From the NCBI GenBank assembly GCA_029555925.1, contig JAKPQU010000079.1, positions 1-13,015 of the forward strand: a stretch of DNA of 13,015 bases, given 5' to 3'. Source of the DNA: Bacillota bacterium. GTDB lineage: Bacteria > Eremiobacterota > SpSt-956 > JAKJGF01. Each line of letters starts with the position of its first letter. Position 1 is the first letter of the stretch. Both the position numbers and the translations under genes were made by a program. Positions 1-7,406 of the stretch are shown here, piece after piece. The notes beneath the pieces are model-generated. The model searched no databases. It had not been told where the DNA came from and saw only the letters and a program-made list of their open reading frames with translations.

Positions 1-1653
1 GTCATTCATTGTATCCAACTTGCATAATTTGTTATCAACGTACACATGAATATGTTTTGCTCCTGAAAAAGTATAAGTTCCGTTTCCGTTAACAGTGAGT
101 GTTGCAGAAGTTGTTGTCGGTATTCCTGATTTATCATATCCGAGGCCGCTCGATGGTATAGTTGTATCTCCGTCGGGAACAAACATTACAGGCCAGGTTC
201 CCGAACCGGGTATGGACAGTCCTGTTGCAGGTATGGTAATAGTAGTCGGAGTAGCAGATGGTGGGGGAGGGGCTACATTGTTATAGGCCTGTTCTACCCA
301 GTCGTTAGGCCATTGAGAGCCTGCGGGAAGGGCTGTAGAAGGATTGGATGCCAGTGAATATGGATCGGAAGCATTGGGGTCAAGGACTGTGGCATTTAAA
401 TTACCGTGAGTTAATACTGCACCTGTAAGATTTAAGTTTATATTACTTAACCTGCTTGCAGGCAAACTTATATTTATATCTCCTTCACTTAATAACTCTG
501 TACCTGTTTCTTCACTTGCCACCAGATCTGTCTGCATTATAAACTTTGTGCTCCCTGTATTATATATGGAACCATTTCCCTCCAATCTCCCGAAAACCGT
601 GAAACTATCGGCGTTTTTACTGCTTCCGTTTATATAGAGTGTTGGATAACCGTTGACCGTTTTCTCAAGTCTCAGTCCTGCAGTGCCATAATGGTTATCC
701 TTCATAGGGAATTCAAACCTTACATCATTAGTGAAATAGACATTCTCTTTGAAAACAAGTTGTCCTGTAGCCTGATCTATAGAAGTTCCCGGAATGGTTA
801 CGGTATTACCATTTACGTCTAATAATTCAAACGTTCCCCCTGACTGCTTCTGAGTAATTCTGTAAGTGCCGCCGGGAGTTACGTTTACACTTGAGTGGTC
901 ATGTACAAGTTTTTTTATATCAATATCAGGTATTGGTTTTGGCTCGACGTGAGCCCTTAGCTGAGTTCCGCTGTTTACATCATAATAGGCAGGGGCAATC
1001 TCTATACCTCCGCAGCCGCTTATTACACCACCGAAAGCCTTTACAAATGTAGTGCCAGTGGCTTTTATTGACGGTATATTGGGATCAAGAGGATTCTTGA
1101 AATTTGAATGAAAAGAACCTCCTTCATTGGTATCTTTCGATGACGGGGCACGTTTTATTATAAAATTGGCTGCTTCTATATCTGTCTGACCGCTACATCT
1201 GCCTCCTTCGCTTATATTGGCACGTCCCAGTGTTACTCTTATCCTTCTTACTGTAGAGCCCGCCTGGCCTGTAACTATTAAGTCTACAGAATCTGGAGGA
1301 ACAGTAGCGCCTCTGTATCCATTCGGGTTAGCTCCATCCAGTTCGAGATTATTTATGGAATAATAATCATTTACAGTGGTGCCCGGTTTGAAGTACATAG
1401 TAAATTTACCGTTACTGGTGCTACCTGTCGCGCTTGACGGCCTCCAGTCGGATTTATGTTGTAATTCATATATGGCATAGGCTACTCCGGACTCTGCCGC
1501 CATAAGGGCCGATACCCTGTTGTTATAATTCAATGTATAGAGGAGATTGTTTGAATTTACCGTTATGAGAGCTATGGTTAACATTACCAGAATAACCATC
1601 ATCAATAATATTGTAATAAGAGCCATACCATGATAGTCTTTTTTCTGTTTCAT
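1..1653 (-). CDS. Large PilX/GspK-like prepilin, second tandem copy (3' end cut by the window)
   Basis: The frame is open from ATG at 1653 to the window edge: 551 codons, no stop seen, so the C-terminus is missing. AAGGAGGA lies 7 nt before the ATG. The N-terminus has the PilX/GspK pattern: a short basic leader, prepilin-peptidase site G9|M10, a hydrophobic helix of about 22 residues, then AAESGVAYA. The usual Glu at +5 is Thr. The first 65 residues differ from the upstream paralogue at 9 positions, and residues 358-401 differ at one of 44. Similarity drops after a shared WPNDWVE, where this copy has a Pro/Thr-rich stretch. Two Cys in GRCSG and SGCGG are kept in both copies. By comparison with the paralogue, roughly 130 residues may be missing. 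It follows the paralogue by 65 nt with no terminator seen, so it is probably cotranscribed. I infer a minor pilin or pseudopilin tip subunit with a large exported domain. Confidence 0.85.
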   Translation of the reverse strand, partial: MKQKKDYHGMALITILLMMVILVMLTIALITVNSNNLLYTLNYNNRVSALMAAESGVAYAIYELQHKSDWRPSSATGSTSNGKFTMYFKPGTTVNDYYSINNLELDGANPNGYRGATVPPDSVDLIVTGQAGSTVRRIRVTLGRANISEGGRCSGQTDIEAANFIIKRAPSSKDTNEGGSFHSNFKNPLDPNIPSIKATGTTFVKAFGGVISGCGGIEIAPAYYDVNSGTQLRAHVEPKPIPDIDIKKLVHDHSSVNVTPGGTYRITQKQSGGTFELLDVNGNTVTIPGTSIDQATGQLVFKENVYFTNDVRFEFPMKDNHYGTAGLRLEKTVNGYPTLYINGSSKNADSFTVFGRLEGNGSIYNTGSTKFIMQTDLVASEETGTELLSEGDINISLPASRLSNINLNLTGAVLTHGNLNATVLDPNASDPYSLASNPSTALPAGSQWPNDWVEQAYNNVAPPPPSATPTTITIPATGLSIPGSGTWPVMFVPDGDTTIPSSGLGYDKSGIPTTTSATLTVNGNGTYTFSGAKHIHVYVDNKLCKLDTMND

Positions 1654-1677
1654 AGTAAGTCCTCCTTGAGTTAATTT

Positions 1678-1695
1678 AGTACAGTAACAGGTAAA
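1678..1695. repeat. 18-base word shared with the region at 12848-12865
   Basis: AGTACAGTAACAGGTAAA lies here in the gap between the two PilX/GspK-like genes. It recurs at 12848-12865 with a single change at the sixth base, in the same orientation. Here it has no suitable -10 element downstream on the minus strand, so it is not obviously a promoter. It may be a protein-binding site or a small dispersed repeat. Confidence 0.35.
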
Positions 1696-1718
1696 CAAAA
1701 AAATTATGTATTTCTATC

Positions 1719-3782
1719 TCAACGTAATTCTTCCCATGTATTGACTACTATTTTTGTCCTTATTTCAGGTGAAGCAAGAAGTTTTTCGTAATTCCTGGAG
1801 TGAATTATTGTAAAATCTCCTTTATTTTTTGGTCCTGTAAGATTTACGTTTATATTTCCGGCATTACTGTTAGGTATACCGGTGCCATCCAGATTATTGG
1901 GATCTGTAACAATAAGGGCACCTGTTATTTTTACATTGGGAGCATATAATTCTTTGCCTGTGAGCTCCACACTGGAAGAAGAACCTCCGAACATCTCATT
2001 GATGGCATCACACATATAATTATAAAGCAATGTTCTGGACGAAGAAGAATCATAGGTTACTCCATCTATTTTAATTGTAGAACTGGAACGAAACCAGTCT
2101 GATGGATATACGCTGTACTGAAAATTACATGGTGTGTAGAAGTCAATATCATAATTACCCGGTGTAACAAGAGCACCATTCTTATAAAAATTTATTTCTA
2201 CGCCCGTTGCATCACCTGTCATAGAAAAAGAACCATCACCATTGGCTTTTAGAACTATGGTACTGTTTCCCATTGTTTTAGCATTAACACCAAGATTTGT
2301 TCCGGGAAAAATTTTCATACACCAGCTGGCAGTATCAGAAGGATTTAACGGAGGATGTCCTGATAGAGGTATTTCAATGGCTCCTGTTATCTCCTCTGTG
2401 CCTGAACCGTAAACACTAGTGTTATAAGATTTTTCTACCCAGTCATTGGGCCATTTATCGCCGGTCATTGCCACAGAAGGATTATCTGTGCCATTCGGAT
2501 CAAGCACTGTGGCATTCAGATTGCCATGAGTGAGAACGGCTCCGGTGAGGCTCAGATTTATAGGGCTTATTCTGCTTGCAGGAAGACTTATATTTATATC
2601 TCCCTCGCTTAATAATTCTGTACCTGTTTCTTCACTTGCTACAAGATCTGTTTCCATTATAAATTTTGTACTTCCTGTATTATATATGGAGCCATTCCCT
2701 TCTACTTTGCCCATTACCCAGAAACTGTTTGTATCCGTATTGCTTCCGTTTACATACAGTGACGGATAAATACCTCCTGTTTTCTCCAGCCTTACTCCTG
2801 CAGTGGCATATTTGGCATCTTTCATGGGAAATTCAAATTTTACATCACTGCTGAAATAAACATCTTTTGTAAACACAAGTTGTCCTGTATCATGATCTAT
2901 ATAGGTATTCGGTATGGTAGCAGGGTTACCGCTTGCATCAAGCAGTTTAAATTGACCTCCTTTTGTGGTCTGTACAAGTCTGTACGTGCCGCCTGGGGCA
3001 GGATTTGTGCCTGATTTGGATAATACCAGTTTCTTTATATCCACATCAGGTATCGGTTTTGGCTCAACCTTTGGTCTTAACTGTGTGCCCATACTGTTAA
3101 CATCACTGTCTCTTATATCTATTCCACCGCAGGCACTTATTACTCCTCCATAGGCATTTACCTTTGTAGTTCCTTTTAACATATCATAGGTCGATATGGA
3201 ATTTTCATTCGGATCAGAAGGATTTCTGTAATTGGAATGAAAAGAACCTCCCTGACTGGTATCTTTTGCTGTTGTGGCACGCTGTATTATAAATTGATCT
3301 CCATATACATTGGCTGTACCGCTGCATCTGCCTCCTTCACTTATATTGGCCCATCCGAGTGTTACTCTTATTCTCCTTACTGTAGAACCTGATTGACCTG
3401 TAACTATTAAATTTACCGTATGGGGAGGAACACCGTTTGGTTCGTTATAACCACTGACAAGACCTTCTCCTGTTAGATTATTTACGGAATAATAATCTGT
3501 TACTGTTGTATATGGTTTAAAGTATATTCGGAAATTGCCATTACTGCATTTTTTGCCAAGTTCCGCAGGGCACCAGTTCGGGTCCTGCTGTAATGCGTAT
3601 ATGGCATAGGAAACTCCTGACTCCGCTGCCATAAGGGCCGAGACCCTGTTGTTATAATTCAATGTGTATAGTAGATTATTTGTATTTACTGTTATAAGAG
3701 TCACTGTTAACATAACCAGTATTACCATCATCAATAATATGGTGATAAGAGCCATGCCATGGTTTTCTTTATTCTGTATCAT
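1719..3782 (-). CDS. Large PilX/GspK-like prepilin, first tandem copy
   Basis: This is a complete 687-residue protein. AAAGGAGGT lies 8 nt before the ATG. The N-terminus reads as a class III-type prepilin leader ending NHG|MALIT, followed by a hydrophobic helix to about residue 33 and AAESGVSYA at 52-60, typical of PilX N-terminal domains. Position +5 is Thr instead of Glu, as in the GspK type. PilX proteins are usually under 200 residues, so some 500 residues form an extra exported domain. That part is rich in Gly, Asn, Thr and Ser, with short alternating hydrophobic strands (GGVISACGGIDI, GDINISLPAS, NVKITGALIV) that suggest a beta-solenoid; this fold is my inference. It lies 19 nt after the PilW-like gene and 65 nt before its paralogue. 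Its likely place is the tip complex of a type IV pilus or type II secretion pseudopilus. The ligand or partner is unknown. Confidence 0.88.
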   Translation of the reverse strand: MIQNKENHGMALITILLMMVILVMLTVTLITVNTNNLLYTLNYNNRVSALMAAESGVSYAIYALQQDPNWCPAELGKKCSNGNFRIYFKPYTTVTDYYSVNNLTGEGLVSGYNEPNGVPPHTVNLIVTGQSGSTVRRIRVTLGWANISEGGRCSGTANVYGDQFIIQRATTAKDTSQGGSFHSNYRNPSDPNENSISTYDMLKGTTKVNAYGGVISACGGIDIRDSDVNSMGTQLRPKVEPKPIPDVDIKKLVLSKSGTNPAPGGTYRLVQTTKGGQFKLLDASGNPATIPNTYIDHDTGQLVFTKDVYFSSDVKFEFPMKDAKYATAGVRLEKTGGIYPSLYVNGSNTDTNSFWVMGKVEGNGSIYNTGSTKFIMETDLVASEETGTELLSEGDINISLPASRISPINLSLTGAVLTHGNLNATVLDPNGTDNPSVAMTGDKWPNDWVEKSYNTSVYGSGTEEITGAIEIPLSGHPPLNPSDTASWCMKIFPGTNLGVNAKTMGNSTIVLKANGDGSFSMTGDATGVEINFYKNGALVTPGNYDIDFYTPCNFQYSVYPSDWFRSSSTIKIDGVTYDSSSSRTLLYNYMCDAINEMFGGSSSSVELTGKELYAPNVKITGALIVTDPNNLDGTGIPNSNAGNINVNLTGPKNKGDFTIIHSRNYEKLLASPEIRTKIVVNTWEELR

Positions 3783-3801
3783 ACCAATATACCTCCTTTT
3801 A

Positions 3802-4479
3802 TTAATCCTGGCTGTTTCTAGGCATAACAGATGCTTTCAATGTTACGCTTTCCTGTCCCACATTATCAGAAAAATCTTTATCGTATGCCAGTCTTGTTTC
3901 AGAGAACTTTTTCCATGTAACAATGGAGAGATCTACTATATATTTGTTGGGGTTAACAGCTATATCCAGAGAATAAATATTTCTGGCAACAGTCCTCAGT
4001 TCTTCACCTGAACTCGGCAAGGGAGGTGTATCTGTAAGATATAAGGACATTTTTGTAATATCAATCTTTTTTGGTGTTGTCCTGTTTTCATGAGGTATAT
4101 ATCTTCTCAGAAGTTTTTTAGAAGGTTTACCGTTATCGGAAGGAGATGTATAATATAATACATATCCCTTCCATACAATTGCAGCATTTTCTTTTTCTAC
4201 ATCACCTGTAGAAGAGTTCACGGCAGTTTCAAAAACCACATAACTTGCAGGAGGAGTATTATTATATATAAGAGTTGTAATATCTGTAGCAGTTATTTCG
4301 CTCAGTATTCTGCCCATGGCCACTTCTGCCTGATTTTGAACATCACCCTTTGTTTCCACGAGTTTCCAGTTTTTCAATCCGTAACTGAATACTGCAAAGG
4401 CACATGCAAGAAAAAGGCTGAAAATTAAAATAGCCATAATCAGTTCCATTACAGTATGACCATAATGTTTCTTGTTCAT
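3802..4479 (-). CDS. PilW/GspJ-like minor prepilin
   Basis: This is a 225-residue prepilin. The frame extends upstream to 4569, but I start it at 4479. There the ATG has AGAGG about 9 nt upstream, and the product begins MNKKHYGHTVMELIMAILIF, a short basic leader that prepilin peptidase could cut at G|H with Glu at +5. A start at 4569 would add 30 residues ahead of the leader and overlap the preceding gene. After the hydrophobic helix (to about residue 32) there is a motif ending QAEVAMGRILSEI, as in PilW/GspJ proteins, where the helix runs on before a beta-rich globular domain. The gene starts 31 nt after the PilV-like gene and ends 19 nt before the PilX-like gene. I infer a minor pilin or pseudopilin acting with its neighbours in the inner membrane and at the fibre tip. 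GspJ versus PilW cannot be settled from sequence alone. Confidence 0.82.
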   Translation of the reverse strand: MNKKHYGHTVMELIMAILIFSLFLACAFAVFSYGLKNWKLVETKGDVQNQAEVAMGRILSEITATDITTLIYNNTPPASYVVFETAVNSSTGDVEKENAAIVWKGYVLYYTSPSDNGKPSKKLLRRYIPHENRTTPKKIDITKMSLYLTDTPPLPSSGEELRTVARNIYSLDIAVNPNKYIVDLSIVTWKKFSETRLAYDKDFSDNVGQESVTLKASVMPRNSQD

Positions 4480-4510
4480 AATAAAATTCCTCTCGAGCAT
4501 TTTATTGGTT

Positions 4511-4978
4511 TTATTTTGCTTTATATAATTCGAGAGTAACAAAATTTTTGCCGCTATGTTCCCCTGCAATTTGATCCCACGATACTGTAACCGTTATGCT
4601 CAATAAATTACCTGTACCGCTTATGTCTTTTGCCTGTATCCTGTAGTAATATGTAGTTCCGTCTACTTCCTCTTTCAGAGGAGCAGGAGGTACGGGGAAT
4701 GCTGGAAAATAATGACCGGTTGTGCCTATTGCTGTATTACCTTTAGAACCGTCTAAATCTAACGGAATATAAGGGGAAATATCGGAAAAACCCATGAGTT
4801 TTATATATTCAAGTTGTTTCTGCGCAAGATTTGTAGCGACAACAAGCTTTTCGTTTTTTTTTGTGGAAACCAGTATACCTGTAAAAATACCCGTTACGCT
4901 GACTATAATTATAGACAGTATAAGTACTCCCCAGATAACTTCTATTAAACTGAATGCTTTTTTTATGTTTTTTTTCAT
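4511..4978 (-). CDS. PilV/GspI-like minor prepilin
   Basis: This is a 155-residue prepilin, the first gene of the operon. It begins MKKNIKKAFSLIEVIWGVLI. The FSLIEV core gives Glu at +5, with Ala instead of the usual Gly at -1 of the cleavage site; Ala there is tolerated in some pseudopilins. The hydrophobic helix runs to about residue 32. ATNLAQKQLEYIK at about 48-60 resembles the PilV/GspI pattern, where A..LA...LE.. follows the helix. A small beta-rich domain with TYYYRIQAKD and SITVTVSWD completes the protein. There is no convincing Shine-Dalgarno: the 15 bases before ATG are AT-rich apart from GTGA. Its promoter lies 44-72 nt upstream. It probably forms the tip complex with the PilW-like and PilX-like products. 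Confidence 0.83.
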   Translation of the reverse strand: MKKNIKKAFSLIEVIWGVLILSIIIVSVTGIFTGILVSTKKNEKLVVATNLAQKQLEYIKLMGFSDISPYIPLDLDGSKGNTAIGTTGHYFPAFPVPPAPLKEEVDGTTYYYRIQAKDISGTGNLLSITVTVSWDQIAGEHSGKNFVTLELYKAK

Positions 4979-5021
4979 TTTAATTCACAAATAATGTATT
5001 TTATTTTTCTATCTTATGATA

Positions 5022-5050
5022 ATTGTAACATAGAAATCCTATTCAGTCAA
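5022..5050 (-). promoter_or_regulatory. Sigma70-type promoter for the prepilin operon
   Basis: On the minus strand TTGACT (5045-5050) and TACAAT (5022-5027) are separated by exactly 17 nt. Each hexamer differs from consensus at one base. Transcription would start near 5015, about 37 nt before the PilV-like ATG at 4978. It sits in the 131-nt gap after the adaptor gene, so the prepilins can be expressed independently of the efflux genes. I see no hairpin plus T-run terminator for the adaptor gene in this gap, so read-through is also possible. Confidence 0.7.
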
Positions 5051-5109
5051 TATTTGCAGGCGAAGCGATAATGTGAGATACTTGACAAATTTTATTTATA
5101 TTTAACTTT

Positions 5110-6831
5110 TTAGAACCCTCCTCTTCCTCCTCTGCCTCCGCCAGGGCCTCCCGGACCTCCGGGCTGCCCTGAGGGTTGATCTCCTCCTTTGATTTCAGGA
5201 AGCTTGATTTCATCCCCTTCTTTCAGCCCTTTTACTATTTCTACCATAACATTATTTTTAAGTCCTGTCGTAATTTCTACATCTTCAAAGCTATTGGGAG
5301 CTTTAAGAAGGGTAACATATTTTTTCCCCTTTTTTTCCCATACTGCTTCCAGGGGAATCTGGAGAACAGAGTCTTTTTTTGCGACATAAATATCTGCATC
5401 TACAGACATGCCGGGATAAAGCAGTTCATATCGCTTCTTCCCGGCTGGTAAATCACGTTCTTTAATTTTATCCAGTAATATTTTGATTCTTATTTTAAAT
5501 GTCGGTATCTGTTCAACCTGTGAAGCCTGAGGGGTTATATGTGTTATATAACCGGGTATCTTTAAGTCCTGATAGGCTGCAGCCATGATGGTAACAGGAA
5601 GGTTAAGTTTAATTTTCCCTATGTCAGATTCGTCAATAGTCGTTTCTGCATAAATCTCTCCAAGATCGGCAATAGTCATTAAAGTAGTTCCTGCTGCGCT
5701 GGACATAGTCTGAGATGCAACGACATCTCCAACCTCTACTGCTCTGCTGATAATCAGAGCATTAACCGGTGAGAGTATTTTTGTTTTGGATAGTTGATCT
5801 ATTGACTGGTCTTTTGAAGCTTTTGATTTATCCAGGAGAGCACCGGTAGAAGCAAGATCGTTCTCCTTCATATTCACCTGTAGACTCTGGGCTATTGCCT
5901 GATTCAGGTTTATTTTTGCTCCATCCAGATCTGTTTTTGCTATATCAAGTGCTCTCTCTTTAGTAGCAATATCCTGTTTCCCTTTTGTTATCTGATAATT
6001 CAAATTTTTCTCGGCCTGTTCTACCTGTGCCCTGCTTATATCTATATCTTCAGGTCTGTTCCCTTCAATAGCCATATCATAAGCCACTTGTGCTGCTTCA
6101 TATTGAGATTTTGCAAGGAGATATGCCTTTTCTGCATCATCAACAGTTTTCTGGGCAACAAACTCGTTTTTGTAAAGTTCTTTCTGACGTTCATAATCTT
6201 TACCGGCATTATCCATGGTAACTTTAGCCTGTTCTACCTGTTCAAGTTTTTCTGCTATTTCCTGTTTTCTGGAACCGGCCAGGGTTTTCTTAAGCTGTTT
6301 CTTTGCCACTTCAAGGGACGAAGTTGCCTGGTCTATAGCTGATTCGGTGATTTCTTTCTGCTCTCTTAATTCCTCTATGGCATTTTTATAAACAAGTTCG
6401 GCCCTCCTGAGCTGTTCTTTCTTTCCTGCTATTGTAAGGTCACTGTTTTTTCTTTCAAATTCTACAGATGTTTCAGCCTGTTTAAGCTTCGAAAGATTGT
6501 TCCTGTAATCTGCATCTGTCTGAAGTGATGATTGTTTTAACTGCTTATCGTCAATAATTGCCAGTACATCACCTTCTGCAACTGTTTCTCCTTCCTCATG
6601 AGGTAATTTTATAACCTTTCCTCCTATTTCCGATTTTACATCTATCTGTACTATTGCTTTAACTACTCCTGTAGCTGTTATAATCACTTCCATACTATCT
6701 TTTATAACCTTAACGGTTTGGTAATTTTTTTTCTTTTCCGATTTTTCTTTTTTTGTTTTATAGATATAAAATCCGGCAGAACATATTATAATCAATATAA
6801 TAACTATAATAAATATTTTAGATTTTTTCAT
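5110..6831 (-). CDS. Periplasmic adaptor (membrane fusion protein), MacA/HlyD type, with extended coiled coil
   Basis: 573 residues from ATG at 6831. AGGAG lies 10 nt before it; a TTG two codons upstream would leave only 4 nt. One N-terminal transmembrane helix (about 4-25) anchors it in the inner membrane. The first lipoyl half lies at about 56-94 (VKSEIGGKVIKL, GETVAEGDVLAIID), the long alpha-helical hairpin at about 100-348, and the second lipoyl half at 350-388 (KILSPVNALI, VEVGDVV). A beta-barrel and membrane-proximal domain follow (PGMSVDADIYV, VLQIPLEAVW, GLKEGDEI). The C-terminus is a Gly/Pro/Arg tail, common in ABC-linked adaptors. The helical part is about 245 residues, roughly twice that of E. 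coli MacA (371 residues in all). It contains two copies of a G-x-R-x-x-x-I...VEQA motif, near 186-202 and 257-273. It should bridge the MacB-type transporter and the TolC-type channel encoded just upstream. Confidence 0.92.
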   Translation of the reverse strand: MKKSKIFIIVIILIIICSAGFYIYKTKKEKSEKKKNYQTVKVIKDSMEVIITATGVVKAIVQIDVKSEIGGKVIKLPHEEGETVAEGDVLAIIDDKQLKQSSLQTDADYRNNLSKLKQAETSVEFERKNSDLTIAGKKEQLRRAELVYKNAIEELREQKEITESAIDQATSSLEVAKKQLKKTLAGSRKQEIAEKLEQVEQAKVTMDNAGKDYERQKELYKNEFVAQKTVDDAEKAYLLAKSQYEAAQVAYDMAIEGNRPEDIDISRAQVEQAEKNLNYQITKGKQDIATKERALDIAKTDLDGAKINLNQAIAQSLQVNMKENDLASTGALLDKSKASKDQSIDQLSKTKILSPVNALIISRAVEVGDVVASQTMSSAAGTTLMTIADLGEIYAETTIDESDIGKIKLNLPVTIMAAAYQDLKIPGYITHITPQASQVEQIPTFKIRIKILLDKIKERDLPAGKKRYELLYPGMSVDADIYVAKKDSVLQIPLEAVWEKKGKKYVTLLKAPNSFEDVEITTGLKNNVMVEIVKGLKEGDEIKLPEIKGGDQPSGQPGGPGGPGGGRGGRGGF

Positions 6832-6980
6832 AAACAACTTTCTCCTGTATATTTTTCAATATAGTAAGTAGTGATTATTGAATAATGAGTGGAAAACTCC
6901 TTTCTACTCACTAAATTCCAACTTATTATGACTGAAAAAGGCAAAAAAAGCAAGGGAGAAATTAAAAAAAAGCGAAAGTG

Positions 6981-7016
6981 CGTGATGCGCAGGGATTAAA
7001 CCCGTCACGCATCACG
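6981..7016 (-). terminator. Nested hairpin followed by a T-run (possible terminator)
   Basis: CGTGATGCG (6981-6989) pairs with CGCATCACG (7008-7016), 9 bp without mismatch. An inner GGG/CCC stem (6992-6994 with 7001-7003) closes the loop ATTAAA. Read on the minus strand, the hairpin is followed about ten bases later by a run of at least seven T (about 6964-6970). That could terminate transcripts coming from the TolC-family gene. The gap before the T-run is longer than in a textbook intrinsic terminator. The same 9-mer recurs at 12679-12687, so it may instead be a dispersed repeat. Confidence 0.4.
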
Positions 7017-7048
7017 ACGACTTATACTATTTAGCTTTAGACATAGTA

Positions 7049-7198
7049 GTCTGCCTGCCTGGTGTTCCGGAGAAAAAAATATCACGGCAGCACAGGTATA
7101 TTTTATTTAATTATAATGTAAAGTAGCATGATATAAGCTGTAACTGTTATAAACGTTGCAGTTTAGATTTTTTTCGGAGGAGCATCAGGCAGGCAGAC
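7049..7198. repeat. 150-bp MITE-like inverted-repeat element (element A)
   Basis: The left terminus 7049-7080 and the right terminus 7167-7198 are inverted copies matching at 27 of 32 positions. Both begin GTCTGCCTGCCTG and end GAAAAAAAT. Three of the five mismatches fall together, GGA on the left arm against TCC on the right. The four bases outside each end are identical: AGTA at 7045-7048 and AGTA at 7199-7202, consistent with a 4-bp target duplication. The 86-bp interior is AT-rich and has no ORF. A non-autonomous transposon relic is the simplest reading. A related terminus at 12886-12914 supports this being a family. Confidence 0.65.
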
Positions 7199-7406
7199 AG
7201 TATTTACCTATTATTCAAATTGTTCGGTTTAATTAAAGCAATTTTATATGAAAATGATGAAGTTTGCACCTTCACTGGATGTTGATTTTCATATTTGGTT
7301 GTGACCGCTCCGGTCATGTCTGTTGATATTAGGTACCACCGGTGATGGTTTAAAAAGATCACGGCCGCAAAATCTGAAACCAGAAAATTGAGAAATTTAA
7401 GAGATG

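Larger units (their letters stand above)
6832..7406. other. Gene-free interval between the TolC-family and adaptor genes
   Basis: I see no coding region in these 575 bases. They contain the 150-bp inverted-repeat element at 7049-7198, the nested hairpin at 6981-7016, and a small hairpin at 7302-7316 (TGACCG, loop CTC, CGGTCA). The palindrome CACCGGTG lies at 7337-7344. GAGATG/CATCTC (6 bp) straddles the TolC-family stop codon, with no T-run behind it. A weak minus-strand promoter candidate for the adaptor gene is TTGCTT (6948-6953), 17 nt, CATAAT (6925-6930). It gives a leader of about 85 nt before the ATG at 6831. Confidence 0.6.

Noticed and set aside
95..286. Plus-strand open frame of 63 codons rich in Val, Gly and Pro
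   Set aside because: It is the complement of the Pro/Thr-rich stretch of the second PilX/GspK-like gene, whose minus-strand frame is open throughout.
1..1653. Possible pseudogene or frameshift in the second PilX/GspK-like copy
   Set aside because: Translating from 1653 to position 1 gives 551 codons without a stop; the gene is only cut by the window edge.
3664..4011. Plus-strand open frame of 115 codons
   Set aside because: It lies antisense across the end of the PilW-like gene and the start of the PilX-like gene, has no ribosome site or recognisable protein features, and both opposite genes are well supported.
4480..4569. Upstream start for the PilW-like gene at 4569
   Set aside because: It would place 30 residues before the prepilin leader and overlap the previous gene, while ATG 4479 has a ribosome site and gives a normal leader.
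5082..5110. Plus-strand TTGACA at 5082-5087 as a promoter
   Set aside because: No acceptable -10 hexamer lies 16-18 nt downstream, and no plus-strand gene follows.
6770..6831. Adaptor as a lipoprotein through the Cys in its N-terminal helix
   Set aside because: The residue before the Cys is Ile, which does not fit a lipobox; a transmembrane anchor fits better.
7049..7198. CRISPR array or tRNA/ncRNA gene in the repeat-rich interval
   Set aside because: The repeats are a single inverted pair, not regularly spaced direct repeats, and there is no cloverleaf or known RNA motif that I can recognise.
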